The notes below the pieces were generated by a model, which saw only the letters and a list, made by a program, of their open reading frames with translations, did no database searches and was not told the DNA's origin. The translations under genes were made by a program, and so were the position numbers. Below, piece after piece: positions 29,381-40,171 of a stretch of 64,000 nucleotides of DNA. How positions within the stretch are numbered: the first letter of the stretch is position 1; each line of letters opens with the position of its first letter. The stretch is from Cytidiella melzeri. Lineage: Eukaryota > Basidiomycota > Agaricomycetes > Polyporales > Irpicaceae. The DNA lies in contig JABYQR010000231.1 of assembly GCA_022592445.1 (NCBI GenBank), positions 1 to 64,000 on the forward strand, in the 5' to 3' direction.

Positions 29381-30286
29381 TCAAGCAGTAGGGGCTGCAG
29401 GACTCTGCCCCTCCTCCAAGCTCTTCTTCAACCCTTCCAAAGTCCTCGCCAACTTCGCACCACCCGCTTCGTTCAACAACGCCGCCAGCTGTGACGAGGG
29501 CGCACTCAACAACCCCACCAGCTGCGCCCGCAACGTTTCCAACGTCGGCAGCTTTGCTACATCCGATACCTCTTCCGCTTTGAACACGCGACCCTCGATA
29601 AGTGCTCCCACGACCTTGAGACCTGGTGTGGGTTCTGGTCTCTGACGTTTCAATCTACGTCCGGGAACGTACGAGTCTACGGCGTCCTTCGCCTCCTGCT
29701 CGAGCTCTTTCGGCGTTTTTTGTTTGCGTGGCGGTACAGACCTTGACATGGCTTTCAAGACTGCGTCAAGCTGGGGCGGGTTGAAGTCGGGAAAGGAAAG
29801 AACGGCTAGTCCGGCGGTTTGCATTTCAGCTATAGCCTTGATCGTTTCGCCATCCAAAGGCGCGTAGTTTCGCAGTGCGACGCCGAAAAAGTTGGTGGAT
29901 ACCACTGTGAAACGAGGCAGTGCTGGAGGCTCGGTCACTGGTGCTGGTGTGAGGGTGGCAAGGGAAGGAGGGGGTGTGACATGCTTCGCGGCAGCTGCAG
30001 TAATGTCTCGGCGCAGTTGAGCAAGTCTCGAGACGGAGAAATCGGTGTGCTCGAGAAAGATGAGAGGCGACGACTTGCTGGCCTCGAATAAGCGTGTGTA
30101 TTCGTGCACCTTGAAGGTCTTGCGCTCTGAGTAAGTACGTGGACCGCTACGCTTGGGCCAGACTACGGCAGGAGCAACGCTGATCTTGTTCCTCTTCGTT
30201 ATATATGCCCATGGCGCTGTCGATGATGAAGAGAGTGAGGAGGACGGTACACTTCGGGGCTGGGCCAGCAGCGAGCGTAACAACAT
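29381..30286 (-). CDS. MRPL11: Mitochondrial large-subunit ribosomal protein uL10m
   Basis: Single exon, 301 residues. The ATG at 30286 is chosen because it gives a mitochondrial presequence rich in Arg/Ser/Leu (MLLRSLLAQPRSV..); an in-frame upstream extension lacks this character. The mature part has the L10 layout: 'KVHEYTRLFEASKSSPLIFLEH' at the start, 'LRRDI', a central β-α domain ('STNFFGVALRN'), and the C-terminal 'LVGLLSAPSSQLAALLNEAG' typical of uL10. It forms the base of the ribosomal stalk in the mitochondrial ribosome. It is convergent with the copper transporter. Confidence 0.87.
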   Translation of the reverse strand: MLLRSLLAQPRSVPSSSLSSSSTAPWAYITKRNKISVAPAVVWPKRSGPRTYSERKTFKVHEYTRLFEASKSSPLIFLEHTDFSVSRLAQLRRDITAAAAKHVTPPPSLATLTPAPVTEPPALPRFTVVSTNFFGVALRNYAPLDGETIKAIAEMQTAGLAVLSFPDFNPPQLDAVLKAMSRSVPPRKQKTPKELEQEAKDAVDSYVPGRRLKRQRPEPTPGLKVVGALIEGRVFKAEEVSDVAKLPTLETLRAQLVGLLSAPSSQLAALLNEAGGAKLARTLEGLKKSLEEGQSPAAPTA

Positions 30287-30526
30287 TTTGGTCAAGAGTG
30301 GGCTTTGGGCGTCTTCAATGAATGCGCTCGGGAGAGGGCGCATCAATATGCCGAGCGCGAATATCAGTAAGTATGACGTATTGCATATCATGTCGGTTTT
30401 CAAGCTAATTTGATTTTTGTTTCCGACAAGTACACATCGATGATACAGTTCATAAATTGTAATACAATGCTGATTTGCTTCATGTCTTACAGTGCTACAT
30501 CTTGGTTTCCTTTAGGACTTCGCAAT

Positions 30527-31949
30527 CTAGTTTTCGGGAACAGGTGCAATATTCCCGTGCTGGGTCCAGTGGTCAGACCAATATGGAACTAGCATGAAGT
30601 ATAGACTTACTTGAGAGCTGTCGAAGGCATCGAGGCCGGATGCTACTCGAGTGCCGGCTACCAATGAACTCCAATCTAAAGTCTCAAACACCGGCTCGCC
30701 ACGAGCTTTCTTAGCCTCGTGAACTGCTCTAGCAGACAGCAAGTGTTGATGCGCAGAATCCTGTGGGCAGCTATGTAGCGCTTGCGTTGACAAGGATACG
30801 TATAGTACGTACCAGTGCAGGCATCGGAGAGTTGTTGTCGGCCGCTAGCTTGCGTATGTGTGTAGAGTCCTTTATACCACCGTCGATGGCAAACCCTTTG
30901 CTGCCATCGAAGAGGTCATGTACCATCTTATTGGCGTAATTGTCTAGTCTGTTTTTCATGTCAGAGCTTTTTCCAGGCTCGACTCACAGGACACATACAT
31001 CGGTGCGGGGAGAAGATCCTTTATCAAGCCATGCAGCTGTGTGGGTTTGATTCCCGCCTTCTCAGATAGTGTGAAAGCCTCGGCAAGTATCTCAAGACTG
31101 CCTAAGATCACCGAATTACCAATGAGTTTGAATGTCGGTGCTGAAGAATAGCCCTGTTCAGAAACTAATTGATCTTGTCAGCGTAGCTCGTACCTTTTTC
31201 GAGGTTCCCTCCAAGGTCAATGACCTTGCGGCCCACGCCGGGAACAAGAAGATGAGCAACCTCCTTCTTGGAGCGGTAGTCCCCAGCCATCACTACAATC
31301 AATTGGCCTGCTTCCGCCACATTAGGCGCACCAAACACGGGAGCCATGATTAGGTGTGCGTGGACACTAGATACAAGGTGGTCCAGTTCGCCTTTCCAAG
31401 TGCATATGTGAGCGATCAGAGTCAAGAAATGAGACTATCATGCTGACTTGCCTGCAAGTGACGGGTATACTGTGCTAGTTTCCACGAAGATCTTGGTCCT
31501 GGTATTCTGCTGTTCCTGGGGAATGGCACAGTTAACTCAGAGCGGCCGGCGACGCGGGGAAGTCAACTAGGAACCTTGAGAGCTGCCGCAAATTGCTCAT
31601 AGGCCTTCCTTACCACTTCATCGTTTGCCAGATTGGTGAGAATTATATCACACTCGAGAGCGAGGTTCTCAGGATGATCCACGATCTTGACTTTCGACTC
31701 GCCCAGTTCCTTCAAGAGTTGCTCTGCTTTCGATCTCGAACGGTTGGCAACAAGCAGTGGCGACGAGAGACGCTGGGCAAGGTTGCGGGCCATGAGATAT
31801 CCCATCGCACCAAGACCGTAGAATCCGACAACAGTCTCCTTGTGCGGTGTATGGGGACGAGAGAACGGTACGTCTCCTGTGGAAGCGAGGGCGTGTAGGT
31901 GGGTGAGATGCCCGTGGCTTGTGCCCCTCGGTAACGAAGAGTCGGCCAT
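30527..31949 (-). CDS. 3-hydroxyisobutyrate dehydrogenase-like β-hydroxyacid dehydrogenase
   Basis: Exons 31949..31575, 31515..31452, 31391..31194, 31140..30999, 30948..30813, 30760..30611, 30559..30527; 365 residues. The N-terminal Rossmann motif is 'VVGFYGLGAMGYLMARNL', followed by 'LLVANRSRSKAEQL' and 'DIILTNLANDEVV'. The substrate loop is 'VETSTVYPSLAGELDHL', then 'MAPVFGAPNVAEAGQL'. The catalytic Lys lies in 'TFKLIGNSVILGSLEILAEA'. Enzymes of this family oxidise β-hydroxy acids with NAD(P)+; the exact substrate cannot be read. Intron 2 (31392-31451) has a GC donor with strong context (AG/GCAAGT). The gene is divergent from the kinase gene, with about 250 bp between the start codons. Confidence 0.88.
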
Positions 31950-32202
31950 TTATTCAGTATTTCTTTGGAGGAGATAGTCGATGATGGTGGTGGAACGACG
32001 AAGAGCTGCACAAATCTGAGAGCATCTCCCGCTTTCTGCCAGACACTTTCCCATCGTACAAGCGCCTATCTGTTCCACGTGGGCAATACAGCAACTTCAG
32101 GCGTCTATCCATACCCCCAGACAGCAGCAACCACGCATAAGCGTTAGTACTGCAAGCCCCGCAGCCAGCTCGACGCAGGCTGCTCAACGACTACCGGTGG
32201 CG

Positions 32203-35200
32203 ATGGCACAAGTCCAGGCCTACCAGCAGCATGCGACCAAGAACTCAGCAACTCTGATGCCTGGTCAAACCATCGCTGTCAACAAGTACACCGTGCAGGT
32301 TGAACGGTATCTTAGCCAAGGTATATGCTGATCCTAAACAGAAATTGTGTCGATTTAATCCCAGCTGTTTAGGTGGTTTCGCCCATGTTTATCTCGTCAG
32401 GACAGCAACTCCGGTATACAACACGACGCACCATGTTCTAAAGCGAATCGCTGTGCCTGATGAGGCAATGCTCACTGAGGTCAAGAAGGAGGTAGACATT
32501 ATGGTGAGCAATGCCTGAATCATTGCGTATTTTTGAGCTTTGAATTCGGCTGTCACAGAGGATCTTAAAAGGACACCCAAATATTGTTCATCTCATTGAC
32601 GCGGCCTCGCACCGGATGGCTAATGGAGCTTTTGAAGTATTCATCCTGATGGAGTTCTGTCCCGGCGGAGGCATCATTGACATGATGAACCGTCGACTAC
32701 GGGAAAGGTTGACGGAAGCCGAGATCTTGACTATATTCGTTGATGTCTGTGAGGGACTAGCTGCTATGCACGCGCTGAAGCCACCTCTCCTTCACCGCGA
32801 TCTCAAGGTTGAGAACATACTACAATCCTCCCCGACATCGTACAAATTATGCGATTTTGGTAGCGCAACACCAGTCCACAAGGCTCCTGCCAATGGGGAC
32901 GAGCTACGCGCCCTCCAGGCAGACCTAGATCGCCATACGACGATGCAATACCGTGCACCGGAGATGGTCAACCTACTACAGCGACGACCGATTGACGAGA
33001 AGAGCGACGTATGGGCTCTCGGAGTTCTGCTCTACAAGTTGTGTTATTACACCACACCATTCGAGGAACGCGGCCCGCTCGCCATACAGAACGTGAACTA
33101 TACCATCCCTCCCTATCCAGTGTATTCATTCGATATGGTCACCCTCATTGGTGAGTATTATGCAAAGCACACAATGCATGGTCTGAGGATGCCTTGATTT
33201 ATAGGCTCAATGCTCCGCGAGTATGGCACGCAGCGACCCACTGTTTTCGAACTGCTGAACCATGTCCACGCACTTCGGGGTACCAGGTCTCGCTATACGT
33301 ATAATCTACCTCCGAAACAACTTCCTGTCCCGGCTCGTCCTTCAGTTGGCTCTCCTCTACAGACCCTCTCGCCAAACATCGCAGTACCTGGCGCGACTGC
33401 CACAAATCCGTTGGCAGACTTGGTAATGTTCAAGTCTCGCTCTTCCCAACTCTCTACATCTCCTTCAAAGAATGCGGGCGTTCAAGCACGAGATAAAGTG
33501 TTAGAGGCAATCGCACCGATGCGGCGCGGGCGTCCGCAGGCTGCCACTCCCGCCGCCCCGTCGCCCTCTCCGAGTCCGTCTAAAGACTACAGAAATCTCG
33601 TCGCAGATTTGAAATTTGATTCGGCGGATGATCGTGCGTGGAAAGGCGTTCGTGGCCACAAGTCAGGAATGGCCAGCATGAGTGGAGCTAACACTGTGAA
33701 TCTTAATACTGGCGGAGGGGACCCATGGGGGATTGAGTCGAAGAGTAGTGGTCGTACGGATACTCAACCAAAGACAGTGGAGAAAAATTTTGAGAATAAT
33801 TTCTCTGCTTTACCTGCTATAGGATTCGGTGACTCCTTTGAGCCTCCAAACAAGTCTAATCAGACAGCTTCGCCTAGAATCCCGCCCATTCCAGTCATTC
33901 GGCCTACGCCCTCCCCAACTCCTTCAGGATCGGCGACTCAGAATCAGTTACCCCCGAGAGACGCATTCGAGGGTCTTGGTTTGACGACTCAGGCTCATCC
34001 GCAACAGACACTCGGTGATGCTCGTCGAGCAAGAACTGGGCTCGTAGCATCAAATCTTACCGCTGGCACTTCTCAGTCTACTTCTAACTATGGACCGTCG
34101 GGGCTTGGTAGTAGTACGACGACGTATCGCCCACCCAGCACACATGTACCATCTCCAGTCCCCATACCCCAGTCACATTCTCGTCCTCAATCGCCAGCAC
34201 TACAACCATCTTCGTGGCAGAATTCTTCCAAAATGCCGCGACGACCAGTTGAGCTGTCTGTCGAACAGCGGTTTCCATCTTTGGAGGAGTTGGATCGTAC
34301 CTTCGTACCTTCTGCTCAGGACACGGACGTATCTATGCTACATGACTCTACTCAACCTCCATCGACGGAACGACCAGTCGAAAAGCCAGCTTCTTCTCGT
34401 CTGCCTTTGAATACTCCAGGAGGCGGCCACAATGCGTCCCGCACAGGTAATGTTGTAGGCACGCCAGGCTACGGTCTCGGCGAGCCGCAACTCTCGCGTC
34501 ACAATTCTCTGGCAGCAGGTACTCGGTTTGATGGGACTCGTTCTCAACAAGTCACCGGTACGGCGATGCGGGAGTCTCGTCTGGGCCATGGCAGACACCC
34601 CACTTCCACCGCAGCCCAACCTCCACCTAAACCAAATTCCGAAGCTCGGCCCATTCCCATAGTTTCACGTCACAGTCGCCCTGTTCAGCCGCGACGCCAT
34701 CGAAGCTCCACCACTATAAAGGCCAGTACGCCACTGGGAGAGACCGCTAGATTAGAGGTCCCATCTGCTGCCTCGCCTGCATTGCCGCCGCGTCCTAGCC
34801 CTAAACCTGAACAAAGAGATTGGTTGACAGGCATGTCAGACGATGAAGCCACAGCTCCAGTATCTCAGCCAGTGCTGCGCGACAGTCCAAGCAAGCGAGC
34901 GTCCTATATTGAGCGTAGTCCGCTACAGATGGAAAGACCGCTAGAGGCTCTTAGTGGTGTCAGCGGTAACTGCACTCTAAACGATTTTGAGTCAACGTCG
35001 GACCACAAACGTAAGGAGCAAACACAAAGACCTGCGAAAGAGACGAGTGGATCATCGAGGTCGGGGCCAACATATTCACGAGAACCTGAGAGGAGCAGGG
35101 TGGTTGATACAGGCCTGGGTAGACGCACAGAACTCAAAGGGCGGCAGGATGGCAGACGGTCCCCCTCTAAAAGGCGCACAGTCACTTCCAGCCTAGCGTC

Positions 35201-36563
35201 GACGGTTCCAGGTGGCTTAAAACTACCGGGCATGGAGCCGAAATCTAGTGCTCTTCCGCTCACATCTCCAAGTGGGTTGACTGACAACTGGAGTCCTTTA
35301 GCCTCTCCTACGCGTGAGCTCACAAAAGATGGATCGTCTTCAAGCGACGATGGTCCGGAAGATCTGAGCGGCTTCAAGCTAGGTAGAGGATCTGATATAC
35401 CGGCGAGAAAGGACAGCACAGCTACAGGAGTTGAAAGCAAGGTACCTCGGAGCAGACGATCAGGGAGTAAAGGTCGACAGAGCTCAGTACACGATCTTGT
35501 TGATTTATGGGGGAGCTCACAACCACCGGAGAGCCCTTCAAAGATGGTGGATAAACGACGCTCTGCTATCGTGACATCTACCTCGATGAAGCAGCCGCTT
35601 CCGGGTTTTATGGGCCGCGTTCGTTCGTCTTCCCCACAGCCTGTTGGTGATGTCTCTCCGCCTGCCGCCGCCAGGCCTACAACCCCTACACGAATGACAC
35701 GACCTCCGTCAAGGCAACAGCAGCGCAAGGTCGCAATGCCGATTCTCGACAGTGGCTCAAGAGTTGTTGGTCCCGCCTTGTCGCCCGCGAATGTCTCGTC
35801 TCCCCCTCCAGCTACATCGAGTCGTGCGCGTCCACAATCCATGTTCCTAAATCCTGTGGCCAAGACAGCTCCCCTTGAATCATCCCTTTCATCCGCGGCT
35901 AAGCCATTAGGGCAATCCATCGACGACAAAAGGCCGCGTTCAGGCCGACGAACCTCTATATCTGACATGGTACAGCGCTATGAATCCTTCAACGGATCTG
36001 GGAAGCCACCACCCCCAATTGCTACCAAGCCATCTGTACTGACGAAAACGGTATCTGAAGCATCAACTAGCGGCCTACCCTCTCCCTCGTCTGCGGCAAC
36101 TCGTTTCCCCAGACTTTCACCCGAGTCTTCTCCGGTTCAGTCCAAGTCTCACCTAGTCATTCCGGGCCCGACTGACTCAAAAGAGGAGCCTTCCAAACCC
36201 AGACGATCGCCGAGCCCTGTTGCAGCTGGACTACCATCGCGCAACTACGCATATCCATCGAGGCTGACGACGAATACAACCGGAGCTGGTAGCGGCCCTG
36301 CTGGCAAAGCCACATCGGAGGCTAGGCAGCAGCCTAGGTCTGTATCACCCCGCCCTCATGAGCCTGCGGCAGCTCCACAGGCCCAACCTCGCCGCCAGGA
36401 CACCTTGAGCGTACCATCAGAAGACCTGCGCTCCCCTTCACCCGAGAGGCCCTACAAGGGCGTCTCGAAGTTGATAGATAGGTGGCAGCGAGTGGTGGAT
36501 CAGAACGAGACGACGGACACTGTACCTAAGAGAGGACCAAACAACTCTTTGAGAGGGCGTTAA
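32203..36563 (+). CDS. Ark/Prk/AAK1-type (NAK family) serine/threonine kinase
   Basis: Exons 32203..32320, 32373..32503, 32559..33150, 33205..36563; 1,399 residues. The kinase domain occupies about residues 27-330: Gly-rich loop 'YLSQGGFAHVYLV', β3 Lys in 'HVLKRIAVPDE', catalytic 'HRDLKVEN' (~162), 'DFGSA' (~182), 'MQYRAPEM'. NAK kinases phosphorylate endocytic coat proteins and regulate actin patches and clathrin adaptors. The remaining ~1,050 residues are Ser/Pro/Arg-rich, without domains, and end in a short conserved-looking helix (YKGVSKLIDRWQRVVD). The start ATG is the first in frame after an upstream stop, and the N-terminus matches the family start (PGQTIAVNKYTVQVE). Large minus-strand frames inside exon 4 are shadows. 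Confidence 0.95.
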
Positions 36564-36746
36564 TGCAAACGAAATACAGCTTTGGGCGACGGGTCAGTCA
36601 GACATATTGCGCGCATGGACGTTCGTTATTGATATACTGGGATTTGTCTTGCGCAGCTGTGCTGCATCTGGATGGAGGCTCATTTAATACGTTGCATCCC
36701 ATATATTTATTGCTCCTGACTCTCTGTCATCTGCAACATTGTACTC

Positions 36747-37270
36747 TTACGCTCGAACCATTTCACGGATCTGCTTTATCGTCAACATGACCGCCTCTTT
36801 GGCCATCCTTTCCAGCTGCTGAACCTTTTCAACTGCCTCCTGAGTACCCTCCTGAATATCAGGAAAGTTCCAATTGAATGTGAACGTGAGATACAAATCG
36901 CTCTCGCCTTCCCCGGCTGATATAATATTAGAGATGGTCGTACCGAGGCCAACCATCTCGAAATCAGCCTAGTACAGCGCAAGATTCAGCAAGACATACG
37001 CAAAGTTCACGGCGCACGTACCCTAACTTCTCTCTTGAATACCACTGTTTCCTTCACTCTTCCAGGGGGACCCGTTCCAGGCTTAAATGTGACCATGCGG
37101 GTCAGCCCCTCCGCACTCTCTTCTAGTACCTCGCATTCTGCTATGGCTGGCACAAATCGCAAGGGATCGCGGGATTTGTGCATCAGACCGGCCCATACTT
37201 GTGCTCTGGTGAGCTTATGCGACGCGGATGCCGGGTTAATTGGGGATGTAAAGGCGTATGATAGCTTCAT
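36747..37270 (-). CDS. AtaL-like / DUF1857 protein (SRPBCC fold)
   Basis: Exons 37270..37022 and 36968..36747; 156 residues from the ATG at 37270. Motifs are 'KLSYAFTSPINPASASHKLT', 'QVWAGLMHKSRDPLRFVPAI', 'CEVLEESAEGLTRMVTF', then 'TTISNIISAGEGESDLYLTF'. This is the DUF1857/AtaL family with an SRPBCC (START-like) ligand-binding fold; the function is unclear. An upstream exon (37439-37395) reading 'SRAIRNTATVTFPK' joins in frame through a strong AAG/GTGAGT donor and a CAG acceptor at 37275. It lacks an ATG, so a further 5' exon or a start at 37270 must be assumed. Convergent with the kinase gene. Confidence 0.75.
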
Positions 37271-37560
37271 GGTCTGGTTTGAAATAACAGAGTGCACGAC
37301 TGCCGCAGTAGATATAGGAAGGTGACCCGGTAGCCGGCACAGGTCGAGACTCGGATGTTGAGATTGCAGTTGATAAGCAGCCTATTATACTCACCTTGGG
37401 AAAAGTTACGGTAGCAGTATTACGAATCGCACGGCTCAACGTTCATGGGACGACGACGCCGCATCGTACACGCAGAGTGTAGAGAAAGGGAAGTAAGATG
37501 TGTTAGCAACGGTCATGCTAGTACTAAGTACTACATATTTTGTACCGCTAAGAGTCTCAA

Positions 37561-39912
37561 TCAACGCCGTTTTGAGCCTCTGTTCTCCTCAAGTCCTGGA
37601 GAGCTTCGACGTTTCCTGGAAGTTTCAGAAGTTCAGTATAGTACCAAGGTAGTATACAGTATTGTAATACTCACCGCGAACCACGTTCATCGTGTTCAGG
37701 CGGTGTCGAGCGCTCTTTTCCTCCACCATAGTCCAAGCCATCAACGGCGGGTGCACTGTTGTCGATGTCCTTGTACTTATTCTTGTTTCTCGGGCCCGTA
37801 GGAACATTCGGGGGTAGTGGCGATGCCGGACGCACAGGCAAGGCTTGCAGTTTTTTTTAATGTCAAAGTTCACTTATACATGTCGGAGAATACACATACC
37901 ACGACCACGTCCTGCGTAGCTGCCACCACGAACACCGCGTACAGCTGCAGCTTGCACTGGTATGCCTCGACCTCTGCCGACGAAGTGGCCAGGAGGGCCT
38001 CCACGGGTAGCAGTTGTAACCGGCGCAGGTGGCACATTCCCTTCCACGCCGGGATACATCTGCTGGTTCATCTCCTGCTGGTTGCGCGAATAAATAAATC
38101 AGTAACAGTGGTGCGCGTTACGATAGCTGCTCTTCTCGCACCTGCATTCCATAGTCAGCACCCATTGGCATTCCTATACCTTGCTGTCCTACTCCTTGTG
38201 GTCCACCTTGGAAGCTGTCTCCCATCATGCCCATCTGAACATCTGGTGTAGCCCTCCCCTGCACTGCAGAACCGATCGCTACCCCACCGCTCAGAGGGCC
38301 ATTGTTCATGTTGGGGCCTACCATCCCTGGTCCACCTATACCGGGTCCTGGCATTGGCTGACCGCCCATGCCGTCGCCCATGCCTATACCCATGCCCTGT
38401 CCTACCATCCCCATCTCAGTAGGACCCATGTCGTGCATCATAGGCCCCATCATCCCGCCCATAGGCCCCATCATCCCACCCATCATGGGTCCATTCATGT
38501 TCATAGCTTGAGGCATCATTCCTCCTGTGTTACCACCACCGGATGCAACCATGGCCATAATCATTGTACGGACCTCAGGGGGAAGGGCTGCAACTTGTTC
38601 TTCAGGCATACCAGCAAAACTCTAGGTAAACGAGGTCAGCGTAGGAGGTTCGTATGGAGTTGTTCAGCCTGGTGCAAACGAGTATATTCGCGGGTAGACG
38701 ATACTCCTACAAGCGTGATTACAAGAAATGAAGTACGCACGAGTACGTTGGCCTTGAGGACATTCGCCAACTCGTTCACTTCTCTCCTTCTGTAGCAATA
38801 GGCTTCCCACGAGAGTTCGTCAAACCCATAATTGAACCAATCGCTAATGTCGGCACCTGGTCGCCGCCAATTCTTCTCTGCCAAAGCGTTCAAGTCGAAC
38901 TCAAGTATTGAACGCCCATCCATTACGCCGGGCGTGTCGAGGTCAATTTGAGGATGTGACGGTGGCGCAGTGACAATAGGCAATGTCGAGGTGTCAACGC
39001 CATCTGACTGAGGACCTTGTCTTTGATCTGACGCAGGGAGAGGGGAGGAACTTGCGGCTTGAGGAGCAGAAGGGCCCGAGCCTGGCTGAGGGGTTGCAGA
39101 GAGATTCGTGGCAGCCCCGCGTTCGCGAGGCGTGTATTCAGTCGTGAGGGACGGTGCAGATTGTTGTGCTATAAGATTCGAGTGTGAGCTGTGGTATGAT
39201 GCAGATATGTTTGCAACTCACGACGCTGCGAGGTAGAGAACGATGCAGAGTGTCCAGGCCTAGGAAGAGGAGGCCGCTGTCTAGAATAATAGTTCAGACG
39301 ATAGATGACTCATATCCTGCACAAACGCACCGGAAGTCTAAGGAACGGTTGGGTTTTTCTGTGATGATTTCAATATCCTGGAACGGGGTCAGTAACAGAC
39401 GAGTTGGTCTCTTGCATACTCACGTCGTCACTCTCTTCCTCTTCTTCTTCCTCCTCCTCCTCCGCCTCTTCCTCTCCTTGTACTTCCCCGCTCTCTGGAC
39501 CTTCCCGTAGCTCACTACCCTCCTTCGAATCTCCGCTTGCGTCGCCAGCAACTTTAGCTTCCAGATTCGCGACAACCCCATTCGTATTTGCGAGTGCTTC
39601 TACTTGGTCCAGTGGTATGCTAAGATGCTTATTGTAAGCACGCATTGGTGGGTTCTCGATGTGGTCCACTTACGGCTGTGGGACTGAATATTGCGCAGAA
39701 GACGTAACGAGATCATAGAGCCATGCATGCAGCCAGACGTCAACGACTATACATGCGCGAGCCACCATACAAACCTACCTGAAGTTGCAATGGCCCGCGG
39801 CGGAGCCTCCTCTGCGTCAGCAGAATCCCCGTACAGAAAGCGATCGTCGTCGTCGTCACTGCGCAACGTTCAGTATAAGAGGATGAAATTGACGAGAATA
39901 CGCGTACAGCAT
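37561..39912 (-). CDS. FIP1: FIP1, pre-mRNA polyadenylation factor subunit
   Basis: Exons 39912..39908, 39858..39779, 39746..39674, 39619..39424, 39377..39331, 39280..39222, 39168..38741, 38621..38142, 38077..37900, 37843..37675, 37615..37561; 589 residues. An acidic N-terminus (MLDDDDDRFLYGD, then a Glu tract) leads to the diagnostic Fip1 motif: 'ALAEKNWRRPGADISDWFNY' and 'GFDELSWEAYCYRRREVNEL'. After it come a Met/Gly-rich region (GGMMGPMGGMMGP) and an RGG-like C-terminus (VGRGRGIPVQ, YAGRGRA) ending 'GLEENRGSKRR'. Fip1 links poly(A) polymerase to the cleavage/polyadenylation complex. The first coding exon is 5 nt. The intron 39747-39778 would be only 32 nt; an alternative acceptor makes a 10-nt exon (39683..39674) instead and keeps frame (568 residues). 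Confidence 0.88.
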
Positions 39913-40171
39913 GTTGTGTCAGAATACTAACAACGACCAGTGGCTAACGCACGCAAGATGCAGCGGGTATGCACTATTGATGCGGACTACATCTGCGGTA
40001 GATCTGACTAGTTTGCAAGTTTACCGGTACTTATCAGTAAGTAGTCTAAGTAAGGGAGACAATTGTCTTTCTGTCAATAGACGCACACTTTTTTCAGACG
40101 CCAATAATTGATAGAGCTGGTATACGAGATCACAATTCGCGACCACATCTTTCCCTCGATACTCCTGTACC
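39913..40171. promoter_or_regulatory. Divergent promoter region of FIP1 and SYO1
   Basis: 259 bp between two oppositely oriented start codons must hold both promoters and 5' leaders. No clear TATA box is seen, as expected for housekeeping genes. Confidence 0.6.

Noticed and set aside
34904..35968. Long open frame (354 codons) on the minus strand
   Set aside because: It lies wholly inside the last exon of the kinase gene and its sequence is the antisense of a Ser/Pro/Arg-rich tail, with no motif of its own.
37236..37439. 67-codon frame starting at 37439 as a complete small gene
   Set aside because: It begins with TTG, and past the GTGAGT donor the frame has no family resemblance. Only its first 15 codons look like an exon of the AtaL-like gene.
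38181..38795. 204-codon plus-strand frame rich in His
   Set aside because: It is the antisense of the Met/Gly-rich region of FIP1, where ATG-rich codons read as His on the other strand.
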